A DNA stretch of 64,000 nucleotides, taken from positions 32,313 to 96,312 of the forward strand of contig NZ_JNIE01000006.1 in the NCBI RefSeq assembly GCF_000702425.1, given 5' to 3'. This stretch comes from Thermocrinis jamiesonii. Its GTDB lineage: Bacteria > Aquificota > Aquificia > Aquificales > Aquificaceae. The notes below the pieces were generated by a model. The model worked only from the letters and a program-made list of their open reading frames with translations, did not search any database and was not told the DNA's origin. Positions 9,333-17,918 of the stretch are shown one piece after another; within the stretch, counting starts at the first letter, position 1; each line of letters opens with the position of its first letter. Position numbers and translations under genes: made by a program.

Positions 9333-10137
9333 TAGGATCCTACTTAACTTTTTGGAGGAAGACGTAGGATTTGGAGACATAACTACAGAAAGCATATGCA
9401 GAGGAGAAAGGGCTAAAGCGGTATTTTTAGCCAAAGAAAAGGGTGTGTGCGCAGGACTTGATTTTTCTATAAGAATTTTTCAACTGCTTGGAGATGTAAA
9501 GGTAATAAGAGCTTGGGAGGAAGGAAAGGAGTTCAAAAAGGGGGATGTGCTTTTGGAAATTGAAGCAAGCGCGGAGGTGCTTTTGAAGGGAGAAAGGACC
9601 GCCTTAAATCTACTTCAGAGACTAAGCGGTATTGCTTTTCTGACGAGGGAGTTTGTCAAAAGGCTTCAGGGAACAAAAACAAGACTTTTGGACACAAGAA
9701 AAACTACACCAGGACTCAGATACTTTGAAAAGTATGCGGTAAGGATGGGAGGAGGAACGAACCATCGGTTTGCTTTATACGATATGGTGCTCATAAAAGA
9801 CAACCACAAGCGCATAGCGGGAGGTATAGGGGAAGCTATAAGAAGGGTAAAAGAAAGAATAGGACCTGCTTATAAAATAGAGGTGGAAGTAGAGAGTTTG
9901 GAGGAATTAGAAGAAGCCTTAAGCTGGAAGGTAGATATTGTTTTGCTTGATAACTTTAGTCCGCAGATGGTAAGGGAGGCGATAAAGCTAATAGGGGGAA
10001 GGGCTGAGGTTGAAGTTTCTGGAAATATAACCCTTGATAACATAAAAGACTACGCTATAGAAGGTGTGGATTATATATCCAGTGGGTCAATCACCCACTC
10101 CGCAAGATGGTTGGATATTAGTATGAGGGTTTTATAA
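9313..10137 (+). CDS. nadC: Nicotinate-nucleotide pyrophosphorylase (carboxylating)
   Basis: Joins quinolinate and PRPP to make nicotinate mononucleotide, in de novo NAD synthesis. Family marks: EDVGFGDITTES (residues 15-26), the active-site block LNLLQRLSGIAFLTREFV, LDTRKTTPGLR with the substrate-binding R/K, and VEVEVESLEE plus VLLDNF further on. Length 274 aa is normal. Two other NAD genes are in the window, nadK (13275) and nadE (39337), though not in the same operon. It overlaps lolD by 20 bp and ends just inside the promoter of glgP. Confidence 0.94.
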   Translation: MEFWKIDRILLNFLEEDVGFGDITTESICRGERAKAVFLAKEKGVCAGLDFSIRIFQLLGDVKVIRAWEEGKEFKKGDVLLEIEASAEVLLKGERTALNLLQRLSGIAFLTREFVKRLQGTKTRLLDTRKTTPGLRYFEKYAVRMGGGTNHRFALYDMVLIKDNHKRIAGGIGEAIRRVKERIGPAYKIEVEVESLEELEEALSWKVDIVLLDNFSPQMVREAIKLIGGRAEVEVSGNITLDNIKDYAIEGVDYISSGSITHSARWLDISMRVL

Positions 10138-10138
10138 T
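10133..10138 (+). promoter_or_regulatory. -10 box for glgP and the ferritin-like gene
   Basis: A perfect TATAAT overlaps the nadC stop codon and ends nine bases before the glgP ATG, leaving room for a leader of only a few bases. It would drive glgP together with the encapsulin-cargo candidate downstream. Confidence 0.5.
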
Positions 10139-10147
10139 AACTTTGCT

Positions 10148-11827
10148 ATGATAGCTTACTTTGCAATGGAAATAGGATTGGAAGATAGGATACCCACTTA
10201 CAGTGGAGGGTTGGGAACGCTTGCTGGGGACACGCTTTACGCATACGCAGATATTGGAATACCTGCGGTAGGTATAACCCTTCTTTACAAAAAAGGATAC
10301 GTTTCTCAAAGAATAACCCCAAGCGGTATGCAGTTAGACTTTGATACGCCATGGGACTACAAAAAGATTCTAAAACCTACTAATCTGCAATTGCAAATAA
10401 GCTTTGGGGACTTAGTCCAAGAATTCACCGCTTGGGAATACTCAATAATCGGCAGGGAAGAGGTTAAGGTTTTTTTTCTTGATGCAAGCTTGCCAAAGAA
10501 CGACCCGGAGATAAGAAAACTAAACGACAGACTGTATTACGACGATGGCATACTTAGACTGCGCCAAGAGATACTCTTAGGAATAGGTGGATACAGACTT
10601 TTGAAGGCCCTTGGATACAACATAAGTGTTTATCACATAAACGAAAGCCATTCTGCCTTTTTAATAGTTGAACTTCTAAGGGAGTTTGGAAGTAAAGAGG
10701 AGGTTCGTAAAAGGTGCGTTTTTACCACACACACGCCCGTGCCCGTAGGACACGACAAGTTTCCGGTAGATATGGTAAAGCAAGAGCTAAAGTCCTACGA
10801 TCATATAGATTGGGATAAGGAGGCTGAAGAAGGCTTTATAAACCTCTCTAAGCTTGCCTTAAACTACAGCGGAAAAGTAAATGCAGTTTCTTACAAACAC
10901 ATGTTTGTGTCCTCAAATATTTTCCCTGAATGCTCTGTTTTTTCAGAAGGTCACTGTAAGATGTATTATGTGACCAACGGCGTTTATCACAAAAGGTGGA
11001 TCCATCGGGAAATTCAGGAACTGTTTAACGAGTACATACCAGGTTGGGACGAAAATCCCATCCTTCTTGGCCAAGCATACTACATTCCTTCCGAGCTACT
11101 CCTAAAAGCCCACATGAGGGTAAAGAGTGATCTGGTAAATTTGGTAAATAAACTGACAGATTCCAGCTTTTCGGATGATGTTTTCACTATATGCGTAGCA
11201 AGAAGGATGACCGCTTACAAAAGGAACAATCTAATACTTTCTGATATAGAAAGGCTAAAATATATAGCGGAGCACAACGGATATATGCAGATTATCTTTG
11301 CTGGCAAGGCACATCCAAAGGACACCTTTGGAAAGGAAATGATAGCGGACATAATCAACAAGTCTAAGAAGCTCAAAGAGATAACAAGAAGCGTAAAGGT
11401 AGCCTTTTTGGAAAATTACAGCATTGAAATGGCAAAACTTTTGGTTGCGGGGTGTGACGTGTGGCTGAATAATCCAAGGAGGCCATACGAGGCGTGTGGA
11501 ACAAGCGGGATGAAAGCTGGAATGAACGGGGTGCTGAATTTTAGCACCTGGGACGGTTGGTGGTTGGAGGGAGGCATTGAAGGTATAAACGGCTGGGGTA
11601 TTGGTCCAAAGCCAAAGTGGGATGATCTTTCTGAGTCCAACGATAAAGAAGACTTAGAGGACATCTACGGAAAATTAGCCCATATAATATTGCCTATGTT
11701 CTACAGCAGAAAGGACGAATGGGTCAGAATGATGAAAAACAGCATTGCAACCATAGGAGCTTACTTTAATACTTACAGAATGGCTTACGAATACTTAGGT
11801 AAAATTTATCAAATTGGTTTGAGGTAA
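10148..11827 (+). CDS. glgP: Alpha-glucan phosphorylase (GT35, short form)
   Basis: Releases glucose-1-phosphate from alpha-1,4-glucan. The PLP-lysine region is EACGTSGMKAGMNGVLN (about residues 454-470), followed by STWDGWW, and the N-terminus has GGLGTLAGDTL. At 559 aa it is the short phosphorylase form common in thermophiles, lacking the N-terminal regulatory extension of the ~800-aa enzymes. It pairs functionally with glgA at 3479. The ferritin-like gene follows after only four bases, so they are very likely cotranscribed. Confidence 0.9.
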   Translation: MIAYFAMEIGLEDRIPTYSGGLGTLAGDTLYAYADIGIPAVGITLLYKKGYVSQRITPSGMQLDFDTPWDYKKILKPTNLQLQISFGDLVQEFTAWEYSIIGREEVKVFFLDASLPKNDPEIRKLNDRLYYDDGILRLRQEILLGIGGYRLLKALGYNISVYHINESHSAFLIVELLREFGSKEEVRKRCVFTTHTPVPVGHDKFPVDMVKQELKSYDHIDWDKEAEEGFINLSKLALNYSGKVNAVSYKHMFVSSNIFPECSVFSEGHCKMYYVTNGVYHKRWIHREIQELFNEYIPGWDENPILLGQAYYIPSELLLKAHMRVKSDLVNLVNKLTDSSFSDDVFTICVARRMTAYKRNNLILSDIERLKYIAEHNGYMQIIFAGKAHPKDTFGKEMIADIINKSKKLKEITRSVKVAFLENYSIEMAKLLVAGCDVWLNNPRRPYEACGTSGMKAGMNGVLNFSTWDGWWLEGGIEGINGWGIGPKPKWDDLSESNDKEDLEDIYGKLAHIILPMFYSRKDEWVRMMKNSIATIGAYFNTYRMAYEYLGKIYQIGLR

Positions 11828-11831
11828 GATC

Positions 11832-12722
11832 ATGAGCAAAAAAGAGCTTATAAGCTTACTACTTTATGACGTTGCCTTAGAACACTCTGCCATAGTTCAG
11901 TATCTTTATCACATATTTCTGATAACCGATGCCAACATAACCTCCGAAATAGAGGAAATAGCCCGGCAAGAGATGCGTCATCTGAAGTGGTTTGCCCAAA
12001 AGGTGGTTCAGCTTGGAGGGGAGGTAGTCCTTGACAGGTTAGAGGACATGATAATGGTGGGTGGTCCAGATTGGGCGGACATGCTTTCAAAGGATGTGCT
12101 TGCGGAAGAGATGGCTATAGAGATCTACACAAAGCAGTTGGATGTTGTAAAAGATGACTCGGTAAAGAGGCTCTTAGAAAGGGTCATAAAGGACGAAAAC
12201 ACCCATAAATTTGAGTTTAGTGAGTTAAGAGACAAGGTTAAAGAGGGGATGATTTGTTACCAAGAAGAAAGACAAAAAGTAGATCAAAAAACCTTAGAGG
12301 TGCTCAACAAGTTCCTACAGGAGGAGTATGCAAGCATAATAAAATACCTTTACCAGTTCTTCCACTCAAAGGACATAAACCACAGGGATGTTATGCTTGA
12401 CATAGCCATAGAGAGCATGGTGCATATGGGAAAGATAGGAGAAAAGATAGGAGAGCTTGGTGGTATGCCCAATATAAAGACGGACCTTTCACCTATAAAA
12501 TACAAAGGTATGCAAGAAAGTTTGAAAGAAGATATAGCTTTTGAACAGCAAGCCATGGGTGAGTATGAGAAGGACATAAAAAGCTTAGCAGACCCAGAAA
12601 TAAAAAGACTTTTTGAATTTATAGAGCATCAAGAAGAGTATCACAGACATATGCTGATGGAACTTTTTAAGAAGATGAGAAAACTCACGGTGGGAGATCT
12701 GAGAAAGAGCAAAGATGATTGA
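11832..12722 (+). CDS. Tandem ferritin-like protein with encapsulin-targeting tail
   Basis: A 296-aa protein made of two ferritin-like four-helix units in tandem. Unit 1 (about residues 5-135) has the di-iron ligand set E17, E47xxH50, E92/E93 and E122xxH125. Unit 2 (about 152-282) has E165, E268xxH271 and probable E238, but at the position of E47 it has S195 (ESMVH), so one ligand seems lost or shifted. The C-terminus ends LTVGDLRK (285-292) plus four charged residues. That matches the Myxococcus encapsulin cargo motif LTVGSLRR, and an EncA-like shell gene is at 53364. I infer an iron-oxidising cargo protein. A GAGGT ribosome site precedes the ATG; the 3' end overlaps gmhA by 8 bp. Confidence 0.82.
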   Translation: MSKKELISLLLYDVALEHSAIVQYLYHIFLITDANITSEIEEIARQEMRHLKWFAQKVVQLGGEVVLDRLEDMIMVGGPDWADMLSKDVLAEEMAIEIYTKQLDVVKDDSVKRLLERVIKDENTHKFEFSELRDKVKEGMICYQEERQKVDQKTLEVLNKFLQEEYASIIKYLYQFFHSKDINHRDVMLDIAIESMVHMGKIGEKIGELGGMPNIKTDLSPIKYKGMQESLKEDIAFEQQAMGEYEKDIKSLADPEIKRLFEFIEHQEEYHRHMLMELFKKMRKLTVGDLRKSKDD

Positions 12723-13278
12723 TTTGGTGATAAATTCCTTTAGGGAAAGCGCGGATGTAAAGCTTGCCTTTGTGGAAACTTACGCAGAAAGGCTTTTGGA
12801 GGTGGGGAAAATAATAGCCAATGCACTAAAAGATGGAAACAAGGTCCTACTTTTTGGAAACGGTGGAAGTGCAGCAGATGCCCAACACATAGCAGCAGAG
12901 ATCGTGGGAAGGTTCAAGAAAGAGAGAAAGGCATTGCCAGCCATTGCCCTAACAACCGATACTTCTATACTTACTGCAGTTGGAAACGATTACGGCTTTG
13001 AAACGATCTTTGAAAGACAAATAGAAGCCCTCTGCATGCCCGGAGACATAGCCATAGGCATAACCACCTCCGGCAACTCAGAGAATGTCATAAGAGGATT
13101 AAAAAAAGCCCACGACCTTGGTGCAACCACCATAGCTCTAACTGGAAGAGACGGGGGAAAGGTAGTGGATATTGCCCATTACTCTTTTATAGTCCCATCT
13201 TACGATACCGCAAGAATACAGGAGTGCCACATAACCATTGGACACGTACTTTGTGAAATAATAGAGCATCTTTTATGA
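12715..13278 (+). CDS. gmhA: Phosphoheptose isomerase
   Basis: Isomerises sedoheptulose-7-phosphate to D-glycero-D-manno-heptose-7-phosphate, the first LPS core heptose step. A single SIS domain of 187 aa: [16 protein letters not shown] (about residues 47-62) with the conserved metal/substrate residues, [13 protein letters not shown], and the C-terminal [16 protein letters not shown]. These are specific for GmhA. Overlaps the ferritin-like gene by 8 bp and nadK by 4 bp, so the order glgP, cargo, gmhA, nadK looks like one transcription unit. GmhB (the phosphatase) is not in the window. Confidence 0.93.
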   Translation: MIDLVINSFRESADVKLAFVETYAERLLEVGKIIANALKDGNKVLLFGNGGSAADAQHIAAEIVGRFKKERKALPAIALTTDTSILTAVGNDYGFETIFERQIEALCMPGDIAIGITTSGNSENVIRGLKKAHDLGATTIALTGRDGGKVVDIAHYSFIVPSYDTARIQECHITIGHVLCEIIEHLL

Positions 13279-14072
13279 AAGTGCTTTTGTTTGTAAAAAA
13301 CTCTCCCAATGCCTTAGATACGGCGGAAAGTGTTCAGAAGTTTTTAGAAGACAAAGGTATTGGAGTAAAGATCTTCATCAACGAGCCGGGGAAAGTTCCA
13401 GAAGAAGGAGACTACAAGCTAACCATAGTGATAGGAGGGGATGGTACCTTTTTGGCTGGAGCAAGGTTTTCTGCAGTCAAAGGCATACCAATTTTGGGCA
13501 TCAATGAAGGTAAGTTCGGTTTTCTGACAGAGGTTGATAGGGACGAATGCTTTAGTATTATTCAGGAAATTTTGGAAGGAAAGCTAAAACCTCAAAAAAG
13601 GATGATGATCTCCGCCTTTGTAGAAGATAAGTTAATAGGGCACTATCTTAACGATGTGGTCCTTTCTAAGCTCAGTTTGGCAAGAATGGTGGAGGTGTCT
13701 GCCTTTGTAGATGGTGAATTTATGGTAAGGGTTTACGGAGATGGTATTTTGCTTTCCACACCAACGGGCTCCACAGCCTACGCACTGTCCGCAGGGGGTC
13801 CCATAGTCCATCCCTCTTTGGAAACAATACTCTTTGTTCCCATATGTCCTCACACTCTGTCCAACAGACCCGTGTTAATCCCACCCACTTCAGAAATAAG
13901 CCTTGTTTCCAGCTCTCCTACCTTTTTGACCCTTGATGGACAGGAGGGGATGGAAATAGAACCAAAAAAGAAAATAACGGTTAAAAAATCACCCTACTAT
14001 TGCGTTCTATACACCCATCCCAGAAGAAGCTTTTTCCACATTCTCAGGGAAAAGCTCAGGTGGGGAAGATAA
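13275..14072 (+). CDS. nadK: NAD kinase
   Basis: Phosphorylates NAD+ to NADP+. It has the family GGDGT motif in [11 protein letters not shown] (about residues 52-62), the [10 protein letters not shown] block, and the C-terminal signature [22 protein letters not shown]. Length 265 aa is normal. The start ATG overlaps the gmhA stop. The last 66 bp run tail-to-tail through the 3' end of the PHP-domain gene on the other strand, the longest convergent overlap in the window. Confidence 0.94.
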   Translation: MKVLLFVKNSPNALDTAESVQKFLEDKGIGVKIFINEPGKVPEEGDYKLTIVIGGDGTFLAGARFSAVKGIPILGINEGKFGFLTEVDRDECFSIIQEILEGKLKPQKRMMISAFVEDKLIGHYLNDVVLSKLSLARMVEVSAFVDGEFMVRVYGDGILLSTPTGSTAYALSAGGPIVHPSLETILFVPICPHTLSNRPVLIPPTSEISLVSSSPTFLTLDGQEGMEIEPKKKITVKKSPYYCVLYTHPRRSFFHILREKLRWGR

Positions 14073-15083
14073 AACAAAAAGCAAAGCTGGTTTTATTCCA
14101 AAGTAAAAGTTTTTGAGCTTGAAAGAATAAAGAAAACCTACGTATATATTCCTACCCTCTTCAATCGGTAATTGTAGATTGCACCCTTGGTAGTAACTTT
14201 TTGACTTATCTGTAATGTGTAGGACCAAAAAGTTTTCGTAAGGAGAGAGAACCCTGACATTGGCTCTATCTTTGTAAGTTAAGAATACCTTTCGGTGAAA
14301 AGAAATCAGATTTAAACCAGATGTAATGGCGTCCAAAAGTTCAGTGGCTGAATTTACAGGCTTATTGGTTATCAAGAAATTTCTCATAAGATAAAAAGAC
14401 TGAGAATAAGAGGGGAAAAGAATTCTTTTGCCTACTTCCCTTATGTAGATCTTGGTGTGGTGGTCCAGTCCTCCCAAGATGGGATTGTTCCAGCCTTCTT
14501 GGATGTATCTTACAGCATAGCTTTCTACATTTATAACCTTCTTTAAAAGTTCAAGGGACTTCTCTTTGATAAAGGGATACAGAAGCATCACCGCAGGCAG
14601 GAAGAAAAACAGCTTCTTTTTGTCTTCAAGAAGGGCGTCTTTTAGGTCTATTATTTCCAAAAAATAACCTTCTTTGTTAAGTTTCCACCTGTATTTTTCC
14701 TTAAAGGGATGGGCTATGATTCTGAGCTTATCAATTTCTAAGAGATCTCCCAATATGCCATCTTTACTGTTTATTTTTCTCTCCACTCCAGCAACGGTTT
14801 TGTTGTTGCAAAAATGTTTGAAGTTGTCATTGTCATGATCTGTTATAAGGGCAAAGTCTATATTTTCCTTTTCCATGGCAGAAAAAACATCTTCCGGTTT
14901 TCCCAAAGAATCGTAGGAAAACTGGGTGTGAATGTGAGCTTGGTAGGAATACACAAAAAGGTTGGGAATTTTATCAGGCAGGTCATTTACATGTTTAGCC
15001 TTTATCCATCTAAAAGGAAAAAGAAAAACTGCCAGAATGTAAAGCACAGAGACAAGGATAAGTAAAAGAACAAACTCTATCAC
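14007..15083 (-). CDS. Membrane-anchored PHP-domain protein
   Basis: A 358-aa protein with one N-terminal membrane helix (residues 2-20) and a PHP-type metallo-phosphoesterase core: AHIHTQFSYDS (HxH) near residue 49, ITDHDND near 80, IIAHPFKEKY and LGGLDHHTKI further on. The order of metal-binding histidines fits the PHP superfamily, but the substrate is unknown; membrane anchoring suggests a role at the envelope. Start is GTG overlapping the trpS stop (GTGA), so it is translationally coupled to trpS. Its 3' 66 bp overlap nadK. The region between residues 150 and 190 has a further hydrophobic stretch. Confidence 0.7.
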   Translation of the reverse strand: MIEFVLLLILVSVLYILAVFLFPFRWIKAKHVNDLPDKIPNLFVYSYQAHIHTQFSYDSLGKPEDVFSAMEKENIDFALITDHDNDNFKHFCNNKTVAGVERKINSKDGILGDLLEIDKLRIIAHPFKEKYRWKLNKEGYFLEIIDLKDALLEDKKKLFFFLPAVMLLYPFIKEKSLELLKKVINVESYAVRYIQEGWNNPILGGLDHHTKIYIREVGKRILFPSYSQSFYLMRNFLITNKPVNSATELLDAITSGLNLISFHRKVFLTYKDRANVRVLSPYENFLVLHITDKSKSYYQGCNLQLPIEEGRNIYVGFLYSFKLKNFYFGIKPALLFVLSSPPELFPENVEKASSGMGV

Positions 15084-16261
15084 AGCTTCATCTTTTCTTT
15101 AACTTCCTCTAAGGTTTGTCTTGCGATCTGCCTAGCTCTTTGGGAACCTTCCATAAACACTTCCTTAATATCTTTAATGGATTTTTCCACCTCCAGTCTT
15201 TTCTCTCTTATGGGTTCCAAAAAACTTTCCAAACTTTCAAACATGATCTTTTTACAATCTACACAGCCTAAGGTTCCGCTCATGCAATCAACCTCTATCT
15301 GTTGGGTTTTTTCACTGTTGGTAAATAGGCGATGGTAAAAGAAAACTGGGCATATGTGGGGTCTTCCGGGATCTCCTTTTCTGAGCTTTTGGGGATCTGT
15401 GAAAAACTTCATAACCTTCTGCCTGACCTCTTCTTTTCCATCTGCAAAAAATATGGCGTTGTTGTAAGACTTACTCATCTTTCTTCCGTCTGTTCCCAAA
15501 AGCCTTGGAGTTTCTGTTAGTAATGCTTTTGGTTCTGGAAAAACTTCTCCGTAAAGTTGATTGAACCTTCGGGCAATTTCTCTACTTAGCTCTATGTGCG
15601 GAAGCTGATCCTCTCCCACCGGCACAGCCTCAGCCTTGTATATCAGAATATCCACCGCCTGCAAAACTGGATAACCCAAAAAGCCATAAGTGTCTGTGTC
15701 ATAAAAGTCTCTCTTTGAAACATTTAACCTGTTTAATATTTCAGGCTCCAACAAGCCCTCAAAGACTGCCCTTATGAAGCTATCGGATAAGGTATCCAAG
15801 ATTACCTCTTCAAAAGCTTCAAAATCAACTATCTTGTAAGGAACCTTGGCAAGAAACTCTTTAACTAAGTCTCTCAATCCCCCTTTAAAACTAAGCTCTA
15901 AGTCTGAAATCCTCAGAAGGTTTAGCTTCATATCTTTGTATGTTGGGTTCCACTCAAGCCAGCTTTTTGGCGTGATCATAGAAAAGATGAGAAAAAGTTC
16001 TAACTCTTCTTTTACTTCAGATTGTATAAAGAGTGTGCTTTTGTTTGGGTCCAAACCAAGTGCTATCCAATCTATCATTACCTGTTCTATGTTTTCCTTT
16101 ATCTGCTCCGTGTTTTTGTAAGCTGTGGTCAGCGCGTGCCAGTCTGCTATCATGTAAAAGGTTTCATGTTTTTCCTGAAGTTCCACCCAGTTTTTGATAA
16201 CCCCAAAGTAATGACCCAAGTGAAGTTTGCCTGTGGGTCTCATACCACTAAGCACTTTCAT
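15080..16261 (-). CDS. trpS: Tryptophanyl-tRNA synthetase with probable [4Fe-4S] motif
   Basis: Charges tRNA-Trp. Class I marks: HLGH at residues 14-17 and KMSKS at 261-265. Start chosen at the ATG at 16261 (MKVLSGMRPTGKLHLGH), because the longer frame adds 16 unconserved residues. Two oddities: an insertion of about 75 residues (roughly 112-188) between WLEWNPTYKD and YGFLGYPVLQAVDILIY, and cysteines C304, C326, C333, C336 spaced C-x21-C-x6-C-x2-C. Thermotoga maritima TrpRS binds a [4Fe-4S] cluster through C-x22-C-x6-C-x2-C, so a cluster is likely here too. Length 393 aa versus about 330 for most bacterial enzymes. Confidence 0.93.
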   Translation of the reverse strand: MKVLSGMRPTGKLHLGHYFGVIKNWVELQEKHETFYMIADWHALTTAYKNTEQIKENIEQVMIDWIALGLDPNKSTLFIQSEVKEELELFLIFSMITPKSWLEWNPTYKDMKLNLLRISDLELSFKGGLRDLVKEFLAKVPYKIVDFEAFEEVILDTLSDSFIRAVFEGLLEPEILNRLNVSKRDFYDTDTYGFLGYPVLQAVDILIYKAEAVPVGEDQLPHIELSREIARRFNQLYGEVFPEPKALLTETPRLLGTDGRKMSKSYNNAIFFADGKEEVRQKVMKFFTDPQKLRKGDPGRPHICPVFFYHRLFTNSEKTQQIEVDCMSGTLGCVDCKKIMFESLESFLEPIREKRLEVEKSIKDIKEVFMEGSQRARQIARQTLEEVKEKMKL

Positions 16262-16313
16262 AGCAATATCTATTTTAAAAACAACCAAACCACTGGTAAA
16301 ACTGCACAAAGTT

Positions 16314-16319
16314 TATAAT
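16314..16319 (+). promoter_or_regulatory. -10 box for the S41 protease gene
   Basis: TATAAT lies eleven bases before the ATG of the S41 peptidase, in the 69-bp gap between it and the divergent trpS. No clear ribosome site is present. Confidence 0.45.
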
Positions 16320-16330
16320 TTCTTTAGTTC

Positions 16331-17440
16331 ATGAGCCTACCTCTTTTGCTGTTAATACTCCTGGTCTTCTCTTCTTACGCCCAGGAGTACTGCCCAAAGG
16401 AGGAGACTCTTGCTAAGCTCAAGGATTATATCGCTCGCTACTATCTATGGAAGCACAAAATAGGGGAACTCCCGGAGTGGAAAGACGAATCAGAAGCTAT
16501 AGCCTTCCTGCGATCAAAGGGGGATAGATGGACTACTATAACTAAGTTGGAAGACGACAGAAATTGGTATTCTGAGGCAAAAATGTTTGGCATAGGCATC
16601 AGGTGGGATGAGGATGGCACCATAGTTAAGGTGTTTGAAAATTCTCCAGCCCAAAGGATTGGACTAAAACCAGGAGACATAATCTACTCAATAAACGGAG
16701 AAACTGATAAAAGTAAATGGAGTATTATCATTAGAAACACACCTGCAGATATTCCCATTAGGTTGGTAATAATCAAAAACGGCATGTTTGTGGAGGTGGA
16801 AATTTTTAAAGACTACTTTACTGTAAACCCCATTGAAGAAAGACGAATAATAATGCTGGGAAACAAAAAGTTAGGTTATGTCCATCTTGTGAATTTTACC
16901 AATCCTGCGGTAAAGGGTTTTGCAGATGCCTTGTGGTATTTTCAAGAAGAAGGCATTGATGCCCTGATAATTAACCTAAGCAACAACAGTGGAGGGCTTA
17001 TATCGGTAGCAAAGGCTATAGCGGACATGCTCATAAGTGGGGAAGGCGTAATGTTCTACTTGGAAGGTTCGGGAAACGGTATAAGTGTTTATGAGTTTAA
17101 AAAAGAAAAAATGCTTGATAAACCTATTTTTGTTATAGTAAACAAAAACACAGCTTCAGCTGCTGAGCTTTTGGCAAGTTTGCTGAAAAGATACGCAGGC
17201 GCAATAGTTGCAGGAGAACCAACAGTTGGAAAATATGTTGGAAGCAACATGTATTTCTTGAACAACTGTGGTTTAGTTTTGAGGTTAATCACCTTTGCAA
17301 TGAAACTTCCAGATGGTAGTTTTGTGGTAGGAGAAAAGGGCTTGGAACCAGACTGTAGAGCAGAAAAAGGTAATTTAGAAAAGGCGTTGGATTGTTTTAA
17401 GAGTGTGATCGCTCCAGAATCTCTTTCAGCCTCTCCCTAA
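16331..17440 (+). CDS. S41 family C-terminal processing peptidase
   Basis: Secreted serine protease of the Ctp/tail-specific group (369 aa). Signal peptide at residues 1-17 ending SSYA|Q. A PDZ domain covers about 85-160 (SPAQRIGLKPGDIIYSING), followed by the peptidase domain with the catalytic pair S276 (NKNTASAAELLA) and K301 (PTVGKYVG), 25 residues apart as in E. coli Prc and CtpA. It would act in the periplasm. Smaller than Prc, close to CtpA size. The last 44 bp overlap tail-to-tail with the small kinase gene. Confidence 0.88.
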   Translation: MSLPLLLLILLVFSSYAQEYCPKEETLAKLKDYIARYYLWKHKIGELPEWKDESEAIAFLRSKGDRWTTITKLEDDRNWYSEAKMFGIGIRWDEDGTIVKVFENSPAQRIGLKPGDIIYSINGETDKSKWSIIIRNTPADIPIRLVIIKNGMFVEVEIFKDYFTVNPIEERRIIMLGNKKLGYVHLVNFTNPAVKGFADALWYFQEEGIDALIINLSNNSGGLISVAKAIADMLISGEGVMFYLEGSGNGISVYEFKKEKMLDKPIFVIVNKNTASAAELLASLLKRYAGAIVAGEPTVGKYVGSNMYFLNNCGLVLRLITFAMKLPDGSFVVGEKGLEPDCRAEKGNLEKALDCFKSVIAPESLSASP

Positions 17441-17918
17441 TATAGCCGGAGTTTTTCGTAGTATCCAGTATGAAGGCTTCCTCTGGTGGTTCAAAAACTT
17501 CTTTCTGTCTTAGGTATATTTCAACATCCGCATCAGATATGTCTTCCCTTGAGTTCAGTCTTTTTATTATTTCTTCTTCGTCGGCGGTTATCCAAACAAA
17601 CACCGCCTTGGGAAACTTTTTTAATACCATGTCCCTTTGCCATTTTTTAAGAAAGGTAGCATCCAAAACCACGCTTTTACCCTGCATTAATTTTTCTTCA
17701 GCAATCTCCAGCATGCGCTCATAGACCTTCTTTGTCCAATCCTCCGCATAAATACCTTCCGAAAAACCTACTTTTACCTTTTTAGTGGGCTCCAAACCAG
17801 CCATTTCTTTTCTTATTTGGTCACTCCTTATCCACTCAAATCCAAATTCCTTATGCAGAATGTTTGCTACAAAGGACTTTCCGCTTCCAGACAGTCCAAC
17901 TAATACTAACAACATCAC
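17397..17918 (-). CDS. AAA/P-loop small-molecule kinase-like protein
   Basis: A 173-aa P-loop kinase with Walker A GLSGSGKSF (residues 8-16), and SVVLDATFLKKWQRDMV as the substrate-side/Walker B region. It resembles the predicted-kinase group (COG0645-like) often fused to aminoglycoside phosphotransferase domains, but here it stands alone. The substrate is not known. It shares a 4-bp overlap with the DsbC-like gene upstream, so they are probably cotranscribed, and a 44-bp convergent overlap with the S41 protease gene. Confidence 0.7.
   Translation of the reverse strand: MMLLVLVGLSGSGKSFVANILHKEFGFEWIRSDQIRKEMAGLEPTKKVKVGFSEGIYAEDWTKKVYERMLEIAEEKLMQGKSVVLDATFLKKWQRDMVLKKFPKAVFVWITADEEEIIKRLNSREDISDADVEIYLRQKEVFEPPEEAFILDTTKNSGYIRERLKEILERSHS

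Noticed and set aside
16262..16309. TrpRS start 16 codons upstream
   Set aside because: The extra residues are unlike TrpRS N-termini and lie in the divergent promoter region; MKVLSGMRPTGKLHLGH is standard.
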